In this document: positions 46,440 to 56,284 of the stretch, piece after piece | How positions within the stretch are numbered: position 1 is the stretch's first letter | Layout of the letters: the number at the start of each line of letters is the position of its first letter | NCBI RefSeq assembly: GCF_034190915.1 | Contig: NW_026947485.1 | Span: 50,885,019 to 50,949,018, forward strand | Origin: Cavia porcellus | Lineage: Eukaryota; Chordata; Mammalia; Rodentia; Caviidae | Direction: 5' to 3' | DNA length: 64,000 bases | Notes under the pieces: generated by a model | Databases searched by the model: none | The model's input: only the letters and a program-made list of their open reading frames with translations | What the model was told of the DNA's origin: nothing | Position numbers and translations under genes: made by a program

Positions 46440-47200
46440 ATTTTTTACTTGCCTTCCATTTGTGTCTTCTCTCTTAAATTATTCAAAGTAAAGATCTTAA
46501 AAATATATTTGCATTGGAACTATGTCACCTTACAGATACTAAGTACACATCACAAGATGAAGCATAATTCCATGTTAGGTCTCTTTATAATAAGAAGCAG
46601 TGAATACTATATTTGGTTTCTTCTCAAATCTAAAGACAAACAATTTTTTTAAATCCCCAAATAATTGACAAAAACCAACTAAGACTCATGAAAAGTAAAT
46701 ATTATTCTCTTCTTAAAATAGCATTGAAAGAAATCATACATAGGGACTTGGTTGATTTTCTTGTCCCAATCCAAAAGGACAACAAAGCCAGCCATCTGAC
46801 AGTAATTATGCAAGGCACAAGAACTTTGTCTATGGAGCTCTTCTCTGTCATCCAAATCCTCACTGTTTCAAGGGCACAAAGACAATTAAGACCACAAAGA
46901 TTCTCTTCCAGGCATGGGCTTCTGGGCTGGTTCTTGCCAGGGTGCTTCTTGTGCTTACAAAGCTTGGTGTTCCTCTACTCTAATTTAGTTATCATTCCTC
47001 CATATGTTTGACTTTTGTACATTGTAACTCTAGGGGTCTTACTAGGTTCTGGGGTGCTGTGGGCTCTTTCCAGATACTTGTCCTGAACAAAAAAAAGTAC
47101 AAGGCCCATGCAGAAGGAAGTGAGGCTTTACATTTATTAAATGCAAAGGAAAAAAAATAAGACCAAAACTTTCTTAGTAAAAATCATCTTTAAAGACAAA
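46440..47200. other. Unassigned non-coding DNA
   Basis: A 107-codon plus-strand frame (46688-47011) shows no domain and no splice signals. No repeat named. Confidence 0.45.
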
Positions 47201-47205
47201 AATTG

Positions 47206-47299
47206 GGGCTGGGGATTTAGCTCAGCAGCATAAGTGCCTGCTTTGCGGGTGCACGGTCCTGAGTTCAATCCCTGGTACCGATAAAAAAAAAAAAAGAAA
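47206..47299 (+). mobile_element. ID SINE, sense
   Basis: 'ggggctggggatttagctca' 'gcagcataagtgcctgcttt' then 'gagttcaatccctggtaccg' and an A13 tail. Box A TTAGCTCAG and box B GAGTTCAATCC are intact. It is the best-preserved SINE in the window, so probably among the youngest insertions. Its cloverleaf ancestor is a tRNA, but the copy is a retroposon, not a tRNA gene. Confidence 0.9.
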
Positions 47300-47304
47300 T
47301 AAAT

Positions 47305-48995
47305 AAAGGCATAAGTTCCCACGGATTCCCACTAAAACAGCTCTGTTTAAAAAGGGAGGTACTGCCAAACAGAAAACTAAACCAATGATCAAGGGCCATT
47401 GAAAAAGGGTTTTCTAAGGAGAGACAGATGCGCGCACACACACAGACGGAGAGATGAAGAGGTTGAGATTGGTGCTGTTTTTTAAACTAAAATGTTTAAG
47501 GCTTGTAAAATATATGTGTTTTGGAGATAGTTTCCCCTGATATTACCTAGAGATTGGTTCTCTCCACAGTATCTCAGGAAAAAGATTTTTTTTTTTATCC
47601 AGGTTGCATAAAAGATCTTTGCTCTAGACATTGGGTAGGCCACCCTGTTACATAATGTCTTCCTAGAAGAGCATGATTTCTGAGTGCCTTCTAACCCAGG
47701 GATGGAGGTATGTGGTCTAAAAGGAATACCTGTTTTTGATGCCTTTATAGATGAGCACTCATTTTATAAGGGTTCAGGAGCCTCTAATTGGAAAGGAAGA
47801 TGGTTCCCAGGATTGCAAAGAGAAAAGCAAAGCATATTAATCTCTTTCTGATAGTGATAACAACCATCTCTACAGAGGTGAACTGTCTAAATCTGTCTCC
47901 AACTGAATCTTTAGACCCAAGAGTACAAGCTGAAAGCCAAAAACAAAACAAGACGAAGTATATATTCCAAAAGCCTGTCTATACTACGAAAGCAACCCAT
48001 CTTATAACTGCCAACCAAGTCAAGGGAAGACTACAAGGCCCTGTTGGAAAAATAAAAGAGGTTCCATGAAAGAAACCTCAAATATAAAGGCAAACTTGTC
48101 TCCTTCCAATGATCTCCCTGAGGTCTTCATATGATATAGAGAAGTATAACTCCCAACCTGTTAGATGTCAGATGTGCTGAGTTTATTGTCTTAAAACATT
48201 GAGGAATAAAGTTGCAAACCAAAAGAAGTTGGGAATTTTATTGGGGGTAAAGAGAAGAAGACTAGATCTTGGATTTTCAGGAGTGGTCCCATGTGGGATG
48301 GCCACCAAGGCTTTTTGTCAGTTACAACATGGACACAAGTTGGGTCAAACTCTAGTCAACCTATAGGATTACAGTAGTTGCTTTGCTAATATTGATCCAA
48401 TAGGGGAATGAGTCACATAGCAAGTGTAGAGAGAAAGAACAAAGGAATTCTTGGAAAGGGGTGGGGAGAGTATGGGTTCAGATGTTTTGGTCACTCGTGT
48501 ATGTGTCTGATACTTATCTGGACCACTGGACCAGGAGGTACTAATTGTAGGATAATCTCAAGTTGCTGTTTACCTCAAAGGTTTGGCAATTGTGACTCCA
48601 TCCTGAGGTCTGGCTCTCTACAAATGTACCTCCAGCCACAATTTTGGTGTCTTTATTTTTTTGTGCTGACTTCCTTAATCTCTGTGATTGCATATTAATT
48701 TCAATCTGAGTTAGCTGTCTATAATTTCACCACTGGGTCATTTTTTAGTGTATTTGGAAAATCCATTACTTTCGCTCAAACAAAAATGCAGATTTCTTCA
48801 GGCTAACTTTTTAAATCTGATGATCTGACATCTAGTGTTAATTTTCAGTACTGCTAGAGAGTTCACGTGTGAAGCCTATATATTAAGCTTACACTTTTTT
48901 ATTCCATTGAGTTACTCTGTATATTTTATGATGTATTCAGTCAATTTGATCTCAGTATAGATTTAGCTTACCTATTGATGTTTAAAGTGCAGAGG
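47305..48995. other. Unassigned non-coding DNA
   Basis: Holds a 93-codon Lys-rich plus frame at 47788-48069 (see findings) and a short (CA) run at 47434. No named repeat. Confidence 0.4.
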
Positions 48996-49004
48996 GGACT
49001 TGAA

Positions 49005-49130
49005 GTCAGGAAGCTGGGTTCTTGTTGTAGTCCAATTTAAGCTTCTGCGACCTTCTATAAATTATTTTCTTCTGCAAGTCTGACTGCTTTCGTTGGAAAA
49101 ATGAGAGCAATGGAATACTTGATTTATCTT
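49005..49130 (+). mobile_element. MIR SINE, sense
   Basis: 'gaagtcaggaagctgggttc' 'ttgttgtagtccaatttaag', 'gcaagtctgactgctttcgt' 'tggaaaaatgagagcaatgg' follows a sense MIR, diverged. Confidence 0.45.
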
Positions 49131-49289
49131 TAGGATTTTTCAACTTAGTCCCACAGGAAATTTTTTTAAGAAAAAAATAAAAGAGATACAGAATTTCAAA
49201 ACAGAATAACAGGAAATTAATACTGGTTAATATATTACGTATTGTTATCTTCAAAGTAGTTGTTCAGATTACAAGACATAGGCACGAAA

Positions 49290-49395
49290 GCCACAGTGTT
49301 GCTACAGCCCAGGCTGGCCTCTAACTCACAGCAAAGCTCCTTCCTTAGCCTCCCAGTGCTGGGACTACAGGTGTGTGTCACCATGCCTGGCCAAC
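49290..49395 (-). mobile_element. B1 SINE, antisense
   Basis: 'gttgctacagcccaggctgg' 'cctctaactcacagcaaagc' 'tccttccttagcctcccagt' 'gctgggactacaggtgtgtg' 'tcaccatgcctggcc' is a clear antisense B1, with the left part trimmed at about 49290. Confidence 0.88.
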
Positions 49396-49399
49396 AGTG

Positions 49400-51980
49400 A
49401 GCTTTTCAAGAGAGAGTTTTGTATGCTAATTCTACTTCAAAGCTTAGAATATATTTATTCAATAAACTAGAAAATGAAACACGTGTTCATTGGGAGTGTA
49501 TTGGCTCTTCTTTCACTAAGATAAGCTTACATCACCAGCTATGACAAAGAACACAAGTAGGATTTCGATGATTTACAGTGATACAGTCTGATGCAGCAGT
49601 GAGGGCAAAACTGTTAGAGATCAAGTACCTCAAATACGCTTCTGTATTGTAAAGTGCCAATGCTGTGATTAAACCTGAATGCTGAAGTTTTAGTTCTCGG
49701 AACTAAAAACAATGCACACACTTAGCTCATGTGCTGAGAGAGGGGGCTCGGTGTGCCCACAGCAGAGTGCATGCCAAAGGTTGGCCCCCACTGTGATAGA
49801 GTCTTTGCTATGATGAAAATCTTGTGTCTTTGTGCTGTCCAATACTGTAATCACATGGAGCTACATAGTAGCACTTGAAATATGGCTATTGAGACTGAGA
49901 AGCTAGATCCTAATTTTACTTAAAGTTAAGTTCATTTAAACGTGTATGGTAACATATGGCTAATGGTTTCAATCTTAGCGTATGGAAGCATTGTAATTTC
50001 TTGATGAGTTTGGAGTCATATTCACTAATATACTTTATATAGTTATTTGCTTTATATTAGTATTTTTGTTTACATTCACCAGTTGCATCCCCTCCTCCTC
50101 AATTTACTTCACAATTCTTCACAGCTTAATCTATAGCTGTATTTTCTCTCATGGTTTCAACTATGTAGTCTGGTTTCATTGGATTTAGATAAAGTAAAGA
50201 TGAATTTTCTGGTTGACAAAAAAGGATTTAAATATGAAAAGACTTTGAGAACATGATGTCATGCTTATTCAAGGTAAATTTCAAGACCTAACCTACCCGG
50301 TTACTTTCCTAAGTTAATGCTCTGCACTTGAGAGTTTAGCTTTATTTAAAACTGACTCTCTTGAGATACAGAGATACATTATTTTCTATTTATTATTGTT
50401 TCTAAAAGGATAGTGTATTTAGATAACTGCATTCAATGTTTTTTAATAATTTAAAATTTAGCTTTCTTAAAATCTTCCTTCCAAACAGTCAAGAATTCTG
50501 AGTATGAGAAACCTCATTCCAAAGAATTTGTCAGCAAGTAGACACTTTGGTGCTTTTGCCATTGAAATTATCCATTCTCATCAAGGTCTTTCCTTAGCAA
50601 CTAACCTGTGGTGATTTCTACTGGCTTTATCAGAGACTTTAACTGTAACTACCAGGTAAACAATTGGCTCTGACAATAAAATACATAGACATACATCCAA
50701 TACACACACACACAAGCCTACAGTCCTCTAAGACACAGGGTGACTGGGGTTGATTTATTACGTTGAAAGCATCTCTCTCAGTAAGGTACAGAAGCATGCA
50801 GGACTGGCCCCATATAAGTAAATGTGATTTATGAAGTTTGGTTATAATGCCTATAATGAATGTTATCTTTTCCTTTCTACAACTAACCTACTGTGCTCTG
50901 ATCTTCTGTTTTATTACAAAATAATGGTGTCTCCCCAAAAAGGAGTGTAACTCTTCTGTGACATTATATACGTATCTATTATATACATGCTATTTTAATG
51001 TATATTTTAATCCAGAGAAACAACAAATAGAAAGCTTAACTAGTATTTTTTTGCAATATTATTCACAAAAATACTTATAATAATGACCTAAAGGCACCAT
51101 AAAATAACACTGTCTTTTGAAATGAAAATTGGCTTTCTAATGAGGAAATTGTGAATTGATTTGGTTTAGCTTCTTAAAAATTAGTTTCTGTTACTGTATG
51201 CAATTGTACTCTAATTTATAATGTATATACTCAGAATATGTTATAGGCACAATGTCACATGTTCCTATCACTTGGGAAGACCATGTACCTTCTTCGATTC
51301 CACAGCATGAAGTTACTGGCTTTCTCCACTTCTTGGCCACATCAAAGAGCCACACTTTGAAAATCATTTTGTTTGCCGCAAAGTGATTTTGCATTCAGCA
51401 GTGACAAAACCTTACTCTGCAATGGGAAATGCATAATTTTTAGAATTATTCTCAGACCATAATATTTTTGCACTTACTTATTCTAATTATTCCTTGATCC
51501 ATTTGATACTTATCCTTCTTTTAAAAATTGACATTTATGATTTGCTTTCGTGTCACAGATCCTGCTTCAGTTACTTATACTATAAATGTCCAGTAGATGG
51601 CAGTCTCTGCACTGAAATTCGTGGAATAGTCTCTTCAACCCTGTCTTTGCATGAGGTTGAAAGTCAACATAATTATTTTCAATCTTAGACAAAATGGAAC
51701 ATGCATCTGCTTTGTGCTTCATGTTTTTAACAAGATTTTGGCAGTTAAAATAAAGCAAATAATTCACTTAAAACACCCACAAACATGGGAATGCTAAAGG
51801 TGGTAAACCAATTTTCTGTAAATTTTCTTGGTTGGTTAGAGGGGATCAGGCTAACGATGTGATTTGCAGCCAGGCCATTACCCTTTAAGTTCAGCTGGAA
51901 AGGTACTAGATAATGTTTGGTCCTTTCAGAAAGCTTCTTTTTTACATTGAAAACATAGTTTATAAGCAACATAGAAAGTA
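49400..51980. other. Unassigned AT-rich non-coding DNA
   Basis: No gene seen over 2.6 kb. A small (AC) run lies at 50700. Open frames at 51191-51394, 51494-51688, 51567-51767 and 51745-51972 are chance-sized. Confidence 0.45.
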
Positions 51981-51984
51981 TTAT

Positions 51985-52290
51985 TGCTACAGGTCAGATC
52001 TAGGATGTCCCCCAAAGCCCTGTGTGTTAAAGGCTTGGTCCCCAGCTTGACCTTTCTGAGAGGTGGAGAAACTTTAGGAGGTGAGGCTTGGTTGGAGGTC
52101 TTCAGTTCATTGAGGCTGTGTCCTTAGGGGCTCTTGAGACCCTGGCCCATTCCTCTTCCTCTCTGTGCTTTCCTGGTATGAGGTTAGTGGCTTTATTCTG
52201 TCATATAGTCAAATGAACCCAACCCATAATGGACTGGGAACTTCAAACTTCTGAGTCAAAATAGTTATTGTTGTTTAATATTGAAAAATG
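51985..52290 (+). mobile_element. MaLR-type LTR, sense
   Basis: 'caggtcagatctaggatgtc' 'ccccaaagccctgtgtgtta' 'aaggcttggtccccagcttg', 'tttaggaggtgaggcttggt' 'tggaggtcttcagttcattg', 'gagaccctggcccattcctc' 'ttcctctctgtgctttcctg' and 'aaacttctgagtcaaaatag' match the sense MaLR LTR of which 7500-7832 and 54465-54720 are antisense copies. Confidence 0.75.
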
Positions 52291-52472
52291 GTTGTTATTC
52301 AGTGCTTCAGTATGATTTGTCAAAGTGAAAAATTTGGCAAGAAAAAGGGTTGAGAGAGATAGAGATAGGATGAGAATGAAAGCAGAACGTTTTCTCCAGG
52401 GGGATCAGAAGTTGGGGAGCACTTTTGCCTTTGTAGGTGTTTATGTGTACATTGAAAGACTTGAGCCAGGTT

Positions 52473-52491
52473 TAAAAAAAAAAAAAAAAAA
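52473..52491. repeat. Poly(A) tract, A19
   Basis: An A homopolymer after 'gagccaggttt'. It could be the tail of an unrecognised plus-strand retrocopy covering 52300-52472, but no source is identifiable. Confidence 0.9.
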
Positions 52492-52494
52492 CTT

Positions 52495-53080
52495 ATCCCA
52501 CCCTACTTAGGAGCAGAGAAGAAAACATCATTGTTTCTAAAAGTCAGCGCATTCAGAGCATCCATAGAAGTTTGTCAGACCTGACATAAGCAAGTGTGAG
52601 GAGACCAGAGATGGTCAGACCACAGTTAGAGGAAGGCCAAGAAGAGTCTTTTCCTGGTCAAAGTTGAAACAAAGAAACAAAAAATGTAGCATGATGCATA
52701 CCAACCAGTTGCAGGAAATGTAAGTGAAGATCAACCAAGTAAGAATTTTCTTGTATTCAAGAACTAACTCCAGCTGCTCTTCTTTCCTCTACTGTTTACT
52801 AGGTCATCATCTGCTCGATCTTTGGGTCTCAATCTCATAGTAAATATTTCTTTAGTAAATGCGTAAATGACTGAGATTGCAGAAAAAGTTAATGCTCTAA
52901 GCACAGGAATTTGAAGATACACAGTGAGAGTTAACTCTAGCCACCGTAGTGACAGAATGGCCGAGTTCTTCCTTGGGAAGTTAGCAAACTCATGTCACTG
53001 ATGAATACCACAAAGTCATTGTGGTTCATGGCAAAGAGGCAGAGAAGTCAAGGTGAGAATTTAAGACGGAGTCTGCACAA
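52495..53080. other. Unassigned non-coding DNA
   Basis: No gene or named repeat. Confidence 0.45.
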
Positions 53081-53084
53081 TCTC

Positions 53085-53665
53085 ATTTTTGAGTGCTACC
53101 CACCAACTTTGAAACCAGGGACTCCAAGACACGCATATTTGTATACCTATGTTGATAGCAGAGTTATTCACAACAGCCAAAAATAACCCAACTGTCTGTG
53201 GGTGGGTGGGTGGATAAACAACATGCAGTAAATACAGCCGGTGGGATATTTAGCTTTAAAAAGGAATAACATTCTGATACATGCTACCACATGGATGAAA
53301 CTTTAAGACATCATGCTAAGTGAAAAAAAACACAAAACAGACAAATATTGAATGAATCCGCTTATTTGAGATACCCAAATTAAACCAACATAGAAACAGG
53401 AAATAGAATGTCATTGCCACCGAAGGGGCAGAGAGAAATGTTTAGTGAGTATAGAGTTTAAGAGCAGATAAGAAGAGTTCACAAGGTAAAAAGTTTTAGA
53501 GATCAAATATTCAACAATGTGAACGTACTTCAGGCTACTCAATGATGTACATTATTTTAAATGTATATTTAAAATATACATTTGATATTTTTGATATATT
53601 TTATGATATATTTTTATGAAATTTTATGATAGTGCATTTTACCACAATTAGAAGAAATATTAAAA
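53085..53665 (+). mobile_element. Old L1M-type 3' end, sense
   Basis: 'gcagagttattcacaacagc' 'caaaaataacccaactgtct', 'ttagctttaaaaaggaataa' 'cattctgatacatgctacca' 'catggatgaaactttaagac' 'atcatgctaagtg', 'caacaatgtgaacgtacttc' and 'gcattttaccacaattagaa' are the standard order of an L1MA/MB 3' end. A (GGGT)n patch at 53196-53213 and the AT palindrome at 53559-53583 lie inside it. No ORF remains. Confidence 0.85.
53559..53583. repeat. 11-bp perfect palindrome arms
   Basis: AAATGTATATT and AATATACATTT pair perfectly around a TAA loop within the AT-rich L1M 3'UTR. Confidence 0.8.
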
Positions 53666-53940
53666 GAAAAAAGAGGTCAAGAATGGATCAAGCAGGGGAG
53701 AGGACTTCAGTTTGCATCTGAATCTTTTCTTGGAGGTTGAGAGCTCCACCTGTAGTTCAGTTCTGTTTTAATCTTAGACATTGAAGCATTTTTAATTTGA
53801 TCCTCACGCTACTAGCTTTGCTAGTTTGGCCTGGATCGTAAACGTGGCCGTCCTGCATTTGCGTTTTGTAAACAGGATGCTGCTTCTCTGAAAAAGAATC
53901 TGCCCCATACCTCGGGGCGGGTCCTCCCTCTCTTTCGCAG

Positions 53941-54021
53941 TTGTTTCTCTTACTTCATCCTTGCTCCGGAGAGGTACTGAAACTGGAGACTCCAGCTTCC
54001 TGCCAAAAGAAATTCCTAAAG
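53941..54021 (+). CDS. Candidate small coding exon (weak)
   Basis: A very good acceptor (GTCCTCCCTCTCTTTCGCAG) precedes it and a fair donor (CTAAAG|GTAACT) follows. The 81-base segment is open in phase 1-1 (VSLTSSLLRRGTETGDSSFL then PKEIPK) and its end phase fits the next exon-like segment at 54185. It sits in a CpG-richer, GC-richer patch (53820-54370) unlike its flanks. No homology is recognised and the 163-base intron is short. An alternative is a minus-strand frame covering 53804-54076, or no gene at all. Confidence 0.2.
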
Positions 54022-54059
54022 GTAACTCCTGCCTGCATTGATTTTCTAGACTGTCTGAT

Positions 54060-54115
54060 CCAATTAGGGTGACCAAAATGTCTCAGGTTACCTAGGATTG
54101 TCCCAGTTTAGGACT
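54060..54115. mobile_element. Possible hAT-type MITE end
   Basis: 'aattagggtgaccaaaatgt' 'ctcaggttacctaggattgt' 'cccagtttaggactgggcaa' resembles half of the known mammalian MITE whose ends read gaccaaccgtcccggtttgcc. Very short and uncertain. Confidence 0.3.
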
Positions 54116-54184
54116 GGGCAAATTGGACAGTGGGCCACCCTGTCACTACTCTCTCAGCCCTGGGCCTGCGGTGACAGTCTACAG

Positions 54185-54365
54185 CCCTGGGCAGAAGAAG
54201 AGGACAGCCAGGCCAGGTCTGGAGTTTGGAGCAGTTCCTGGAATCATATCTCAGCAACTCGGTGCTGGAGGATGCAGAGGATGAGGAAAAGCTACCTGTC
54301 TGTAAGGTGCTGAGGGTCAAAGCTGGGCAGCGGGGAAGGGGAAACGTGGGGGTACCAGCAAACAG
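54185..54365 (+). CDS. Candidate coding exon (weak)
   Basis: Open in the phase that follows 53941-54021 (junction codon G|CC), with peptide VWSLEQFLESYLSNSVLEDA then EDEEKLPVCKVLRVKAGQRG, ending at a CAG|GTAAAA donor in phase 2. The acceptor CAGTCTACAG is mediocre, and a stronger CTCTCAG lies 27 bases upstream but leads to an in-frame TGA. The acidic-then-basic composition looks protein-like, but I cannot name a family. It might also be a fragment of a decayed retrocopy. Confidence 0.22.
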
Positions 54366-54367
54366 GT

Positions 54368-54455
54368 AAAAACTGTGCTGAGATCTTTACACGAATGAAC
54401 TCATTTCATTCTTTTACTCATCTAAATATCATGATAATCATATTCATCAGTCACC
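54368..54455 (-). mobile_element. MIR fragment, antisense
   Basis: 'ctgtgctgagatctttacac' 'gaatgaactcatttcattct' matches antisense MIR (ctgtgctaagcgctttacatgaattaactcatttaatcct). Confidence 0.6.
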
Positions 54456-54464
54456 TTTCCTGTT

Positions 54465-54720
54465 GGTAGATATAATATCTGACACTATTTAAAAGAGGAA
54501 AAATGTAATTTAGCTCACAGTTTGGGACAAGCCAGTCCAATTCAGTTGGGCCCTAGGCGGGATCATCATGGTGGAAAGGTGTGGCAGAGCAGAGCTGCTT
54601 AGTTTGGGTGAGCCAGGGAGCAGAACAGGGGAGGAGTGCCGGAGGGGAGTGGGAGAGGGACCACACGAGGACACACAGCCTTGTCTTCATGGGTCACTCA
54701 GGTAGACCCAACAGCAGTGA
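54465..54720 (-). mobile_element. MaLR-type LTR, antisense
   Basis: 'ggtagatataatatctgaca' 'ctatttaaaagaggaaaaat' 'gtaatttagctcacagtttg', 'gggatcatcatggtggaaag' 'gtgtggcagagcagagctgc' 'ttagtttgggtgagccaggg' 'agcagaacaggggagg' parallels 60900-61090 and 7500-7832. The left end is near 54465; the right end runs into a microsatellite region. Confidence 0.65.
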
Positions 54721-54746
54721 GTGCTGGGCAGTTAGGTAGTTCCTCC

Positions 54747-54749
54747 TTT

Positions 54750-54812
<63 letters not shown>

Positions 54813-54845
54813 GTCTGTCTGTCTGTCTTCCTTCCTTCTCTCTTT
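54747..54845. repeat. (TTTC)n microsatellite with TCTG/TTCC variants
   Basis: About 16 TTTC units followed by TCTG and TTCC units, pure pyrimidine apart from the G of the variants. It produces the FFLSFFLS and minus-strand KERKKERK peptides in open frames here, which are not genes. Confidence 0.95.
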
Positions 54846-54849
54846 ATTT

Positions 54850-55155
54850 TTCTGACAGCAAAACTCATGACAAGAAGGAACAAAAACTTAGAAGCAGTCA
54901 CCCCAATCAGGAGAGACACCAGTAACCCCAAGAATGACAAATGTTTACTTTTGCAATCTCTAGCTAATTTGTGAAATTTAAACCCTAATACAGTAATCGT
55001 GGCCTAGAATATGTGTCTCTAATACGCAATCACATTTTTCTGCTCTAAAAATTCTTCATGAACCTTGATTAATAATCCCTGCAGGGAAGTTTAGTAATAA
55101 ATACCAAATGTTTAGTAAAATTACTAGTAGTTACCAAAAAACAGTGACATTTAAA
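54850..55155. other. Unassigned AT-rich DNA
   Basis: Possibly the upstream part of the following L1M copy ('caatcaggagagacaccagt'); nothing firm. Confidence 0.35.
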
Positions 55156-55159
55156 ATAT

Positions 55160-55440
55160 TTACCCAACTTACCTGTTCTTATTCTTTGAGCCAGCAAAGG
55201 CAATCATTGGTAGGATTTCACCACAAAAGCACACACAGACATGAAATTTATTTACATGTGTGCCAGTGATAACATAAAAGATTATTCTTTGTGGAAACAT
55301 TTGTAAGAGCAAAATATTGTGCACTAGCTGATCACCATAACTCCATTAAAATAATTCAGTAAATGGAAATCTTTACAGCCGTTAAAAGCAGCATGATGTC
55401 ATGGAATAATCTCTAAGACATGTTATTTTTGTTTCTTTCC
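55160..55440 (+). mobile_element. Old L1M-type 3' region, sense
   Basis: 'gaaacatttgtaagagcaaa' 'atattgtgcactagctgatc' 'accataactccattaaaata' 'attcagtaaatggaaatctt' 'tacagccgttaaaagcagca' 'tgatgtcatggaataatctc' follows the L1M order (gtaatagcaaaatattggaaacaacc ... gcagccgttaaaaagaatga). A minus-strand donor-like GTAAGTTGGG at about 55165 is a coincidence. Confidence 0.6.
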
Positions 55441-56270
55441 AGTTTTTATTTTTTACCTCCACCTGTTTACAGTATACAGTGAATATTTTCCTTGTGGGAA
55501 GTAAGTTCATGTACGTAACGTATCTCACGTCTTTTTTCACCCTTCTCCTTTTCCTTCTTTCCCCACTCCGTCTCCAGATCCCTTTCTCATTTGGGAAAGA
55601 TCCACTTCTGTATTTCCTAGTATCTATCTTTTATTTTGCTCTTTATTTATATTTTGGGTTTCTCATATAAAAGAAACCACACAACACCTAAATATGTGTG
55701 TCTGATTTATTTCTCTTAACATTATGGCTCAAGGTGCTTCCACTGACTTAACTTCTTTATGGCACAGGATTACTCCAGTGTGTCTAGATACTGTTTTCTT
55801 TTTCTCTTTATCTGTTGATAGTAACATAGGCCACTTTCAGGATTTAGCTTTTTGAATTGTGCTTCTATAAACACGAGCATGCATGTATCGTTGTAATATG
55901 TTGTCTTTAACTCTTTTTGGAAGATATCTAGAAGCAGAATAGCTGAGCCCAATTCTATTTCTAGTTTTAGTTTTCTGAGGAATCTCCATAATGATTTCCA
56001 AAGTGGTTGTACTAGTTTCCATGTCCACCAATAATGTAAACTGTTCCGTTTACCCTGCAGCCTCATCAGCATTTGTTGTTATTTGATTTCTTGACTGTCA
56101 TCATTTTTTCTGGAATAGGAAAGAATCTCACTGTTGTTTTAATTCCATTTCTGTAGTGGGCAGTGTCATTGAACATTTATTCATGTATTTACTGGCCATT
56201 TGTATTTCTTCTGAAAAGTGTATATTCATTTCAGTTGTCAATTTTCTGATTGGATTTTTTATCTTGAGAT
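55440..56270 (-). mobile_element. L1 3' end (UTR and ORF2 C-terminus), antisense
   Basis: The pyrimidine-rich UTR, then 'gggtttctcatataaaagaa', 'ctgatttatttctcttaaca', 'gtgcttctataaacacgagc', 'gaggaatctccataatgatt' 'tccaaagtggttgtactagt' and 'ctgattggattttttatctt' are antisense L1. On the minus strand the frame 55770-56072 reads MLMRLQGKRNSLHYWW and LVQPLWKSLWRFLRKL, homologous to the ORF2 C-terminal region of the sense L1 at 58934 (MLVRLQGKRS, LVQPVWKSVWRIL). It abuts the sense L1 at about 56270, so the two truncated elements are joined 5' end to 5' end. Confidence 0.85.
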
Positions 56271-56284
56271 GATCTTTTTAGGCA

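Noticed and set aside
47206..47299. tRNA-like sequence with box A and box B
   Set aside because: It is an ID retroposon: it carries an A-tail and the acceptor stem does not pair as in a functional tRNA.
54698..54974. Overlapping 112-codon plus and 80-codon minus frames
   Set aside because: Both are driven by the (TTTC)n microsatellite (FFLS and KERK repeats) and have no domain.
55160..55300. Minus-strand exon-like frame ending in a good donor (AACAG|GTAAGTTG)
   Set aside because: The region is the antisense of an old L1M 3' region and no acceptor is present.
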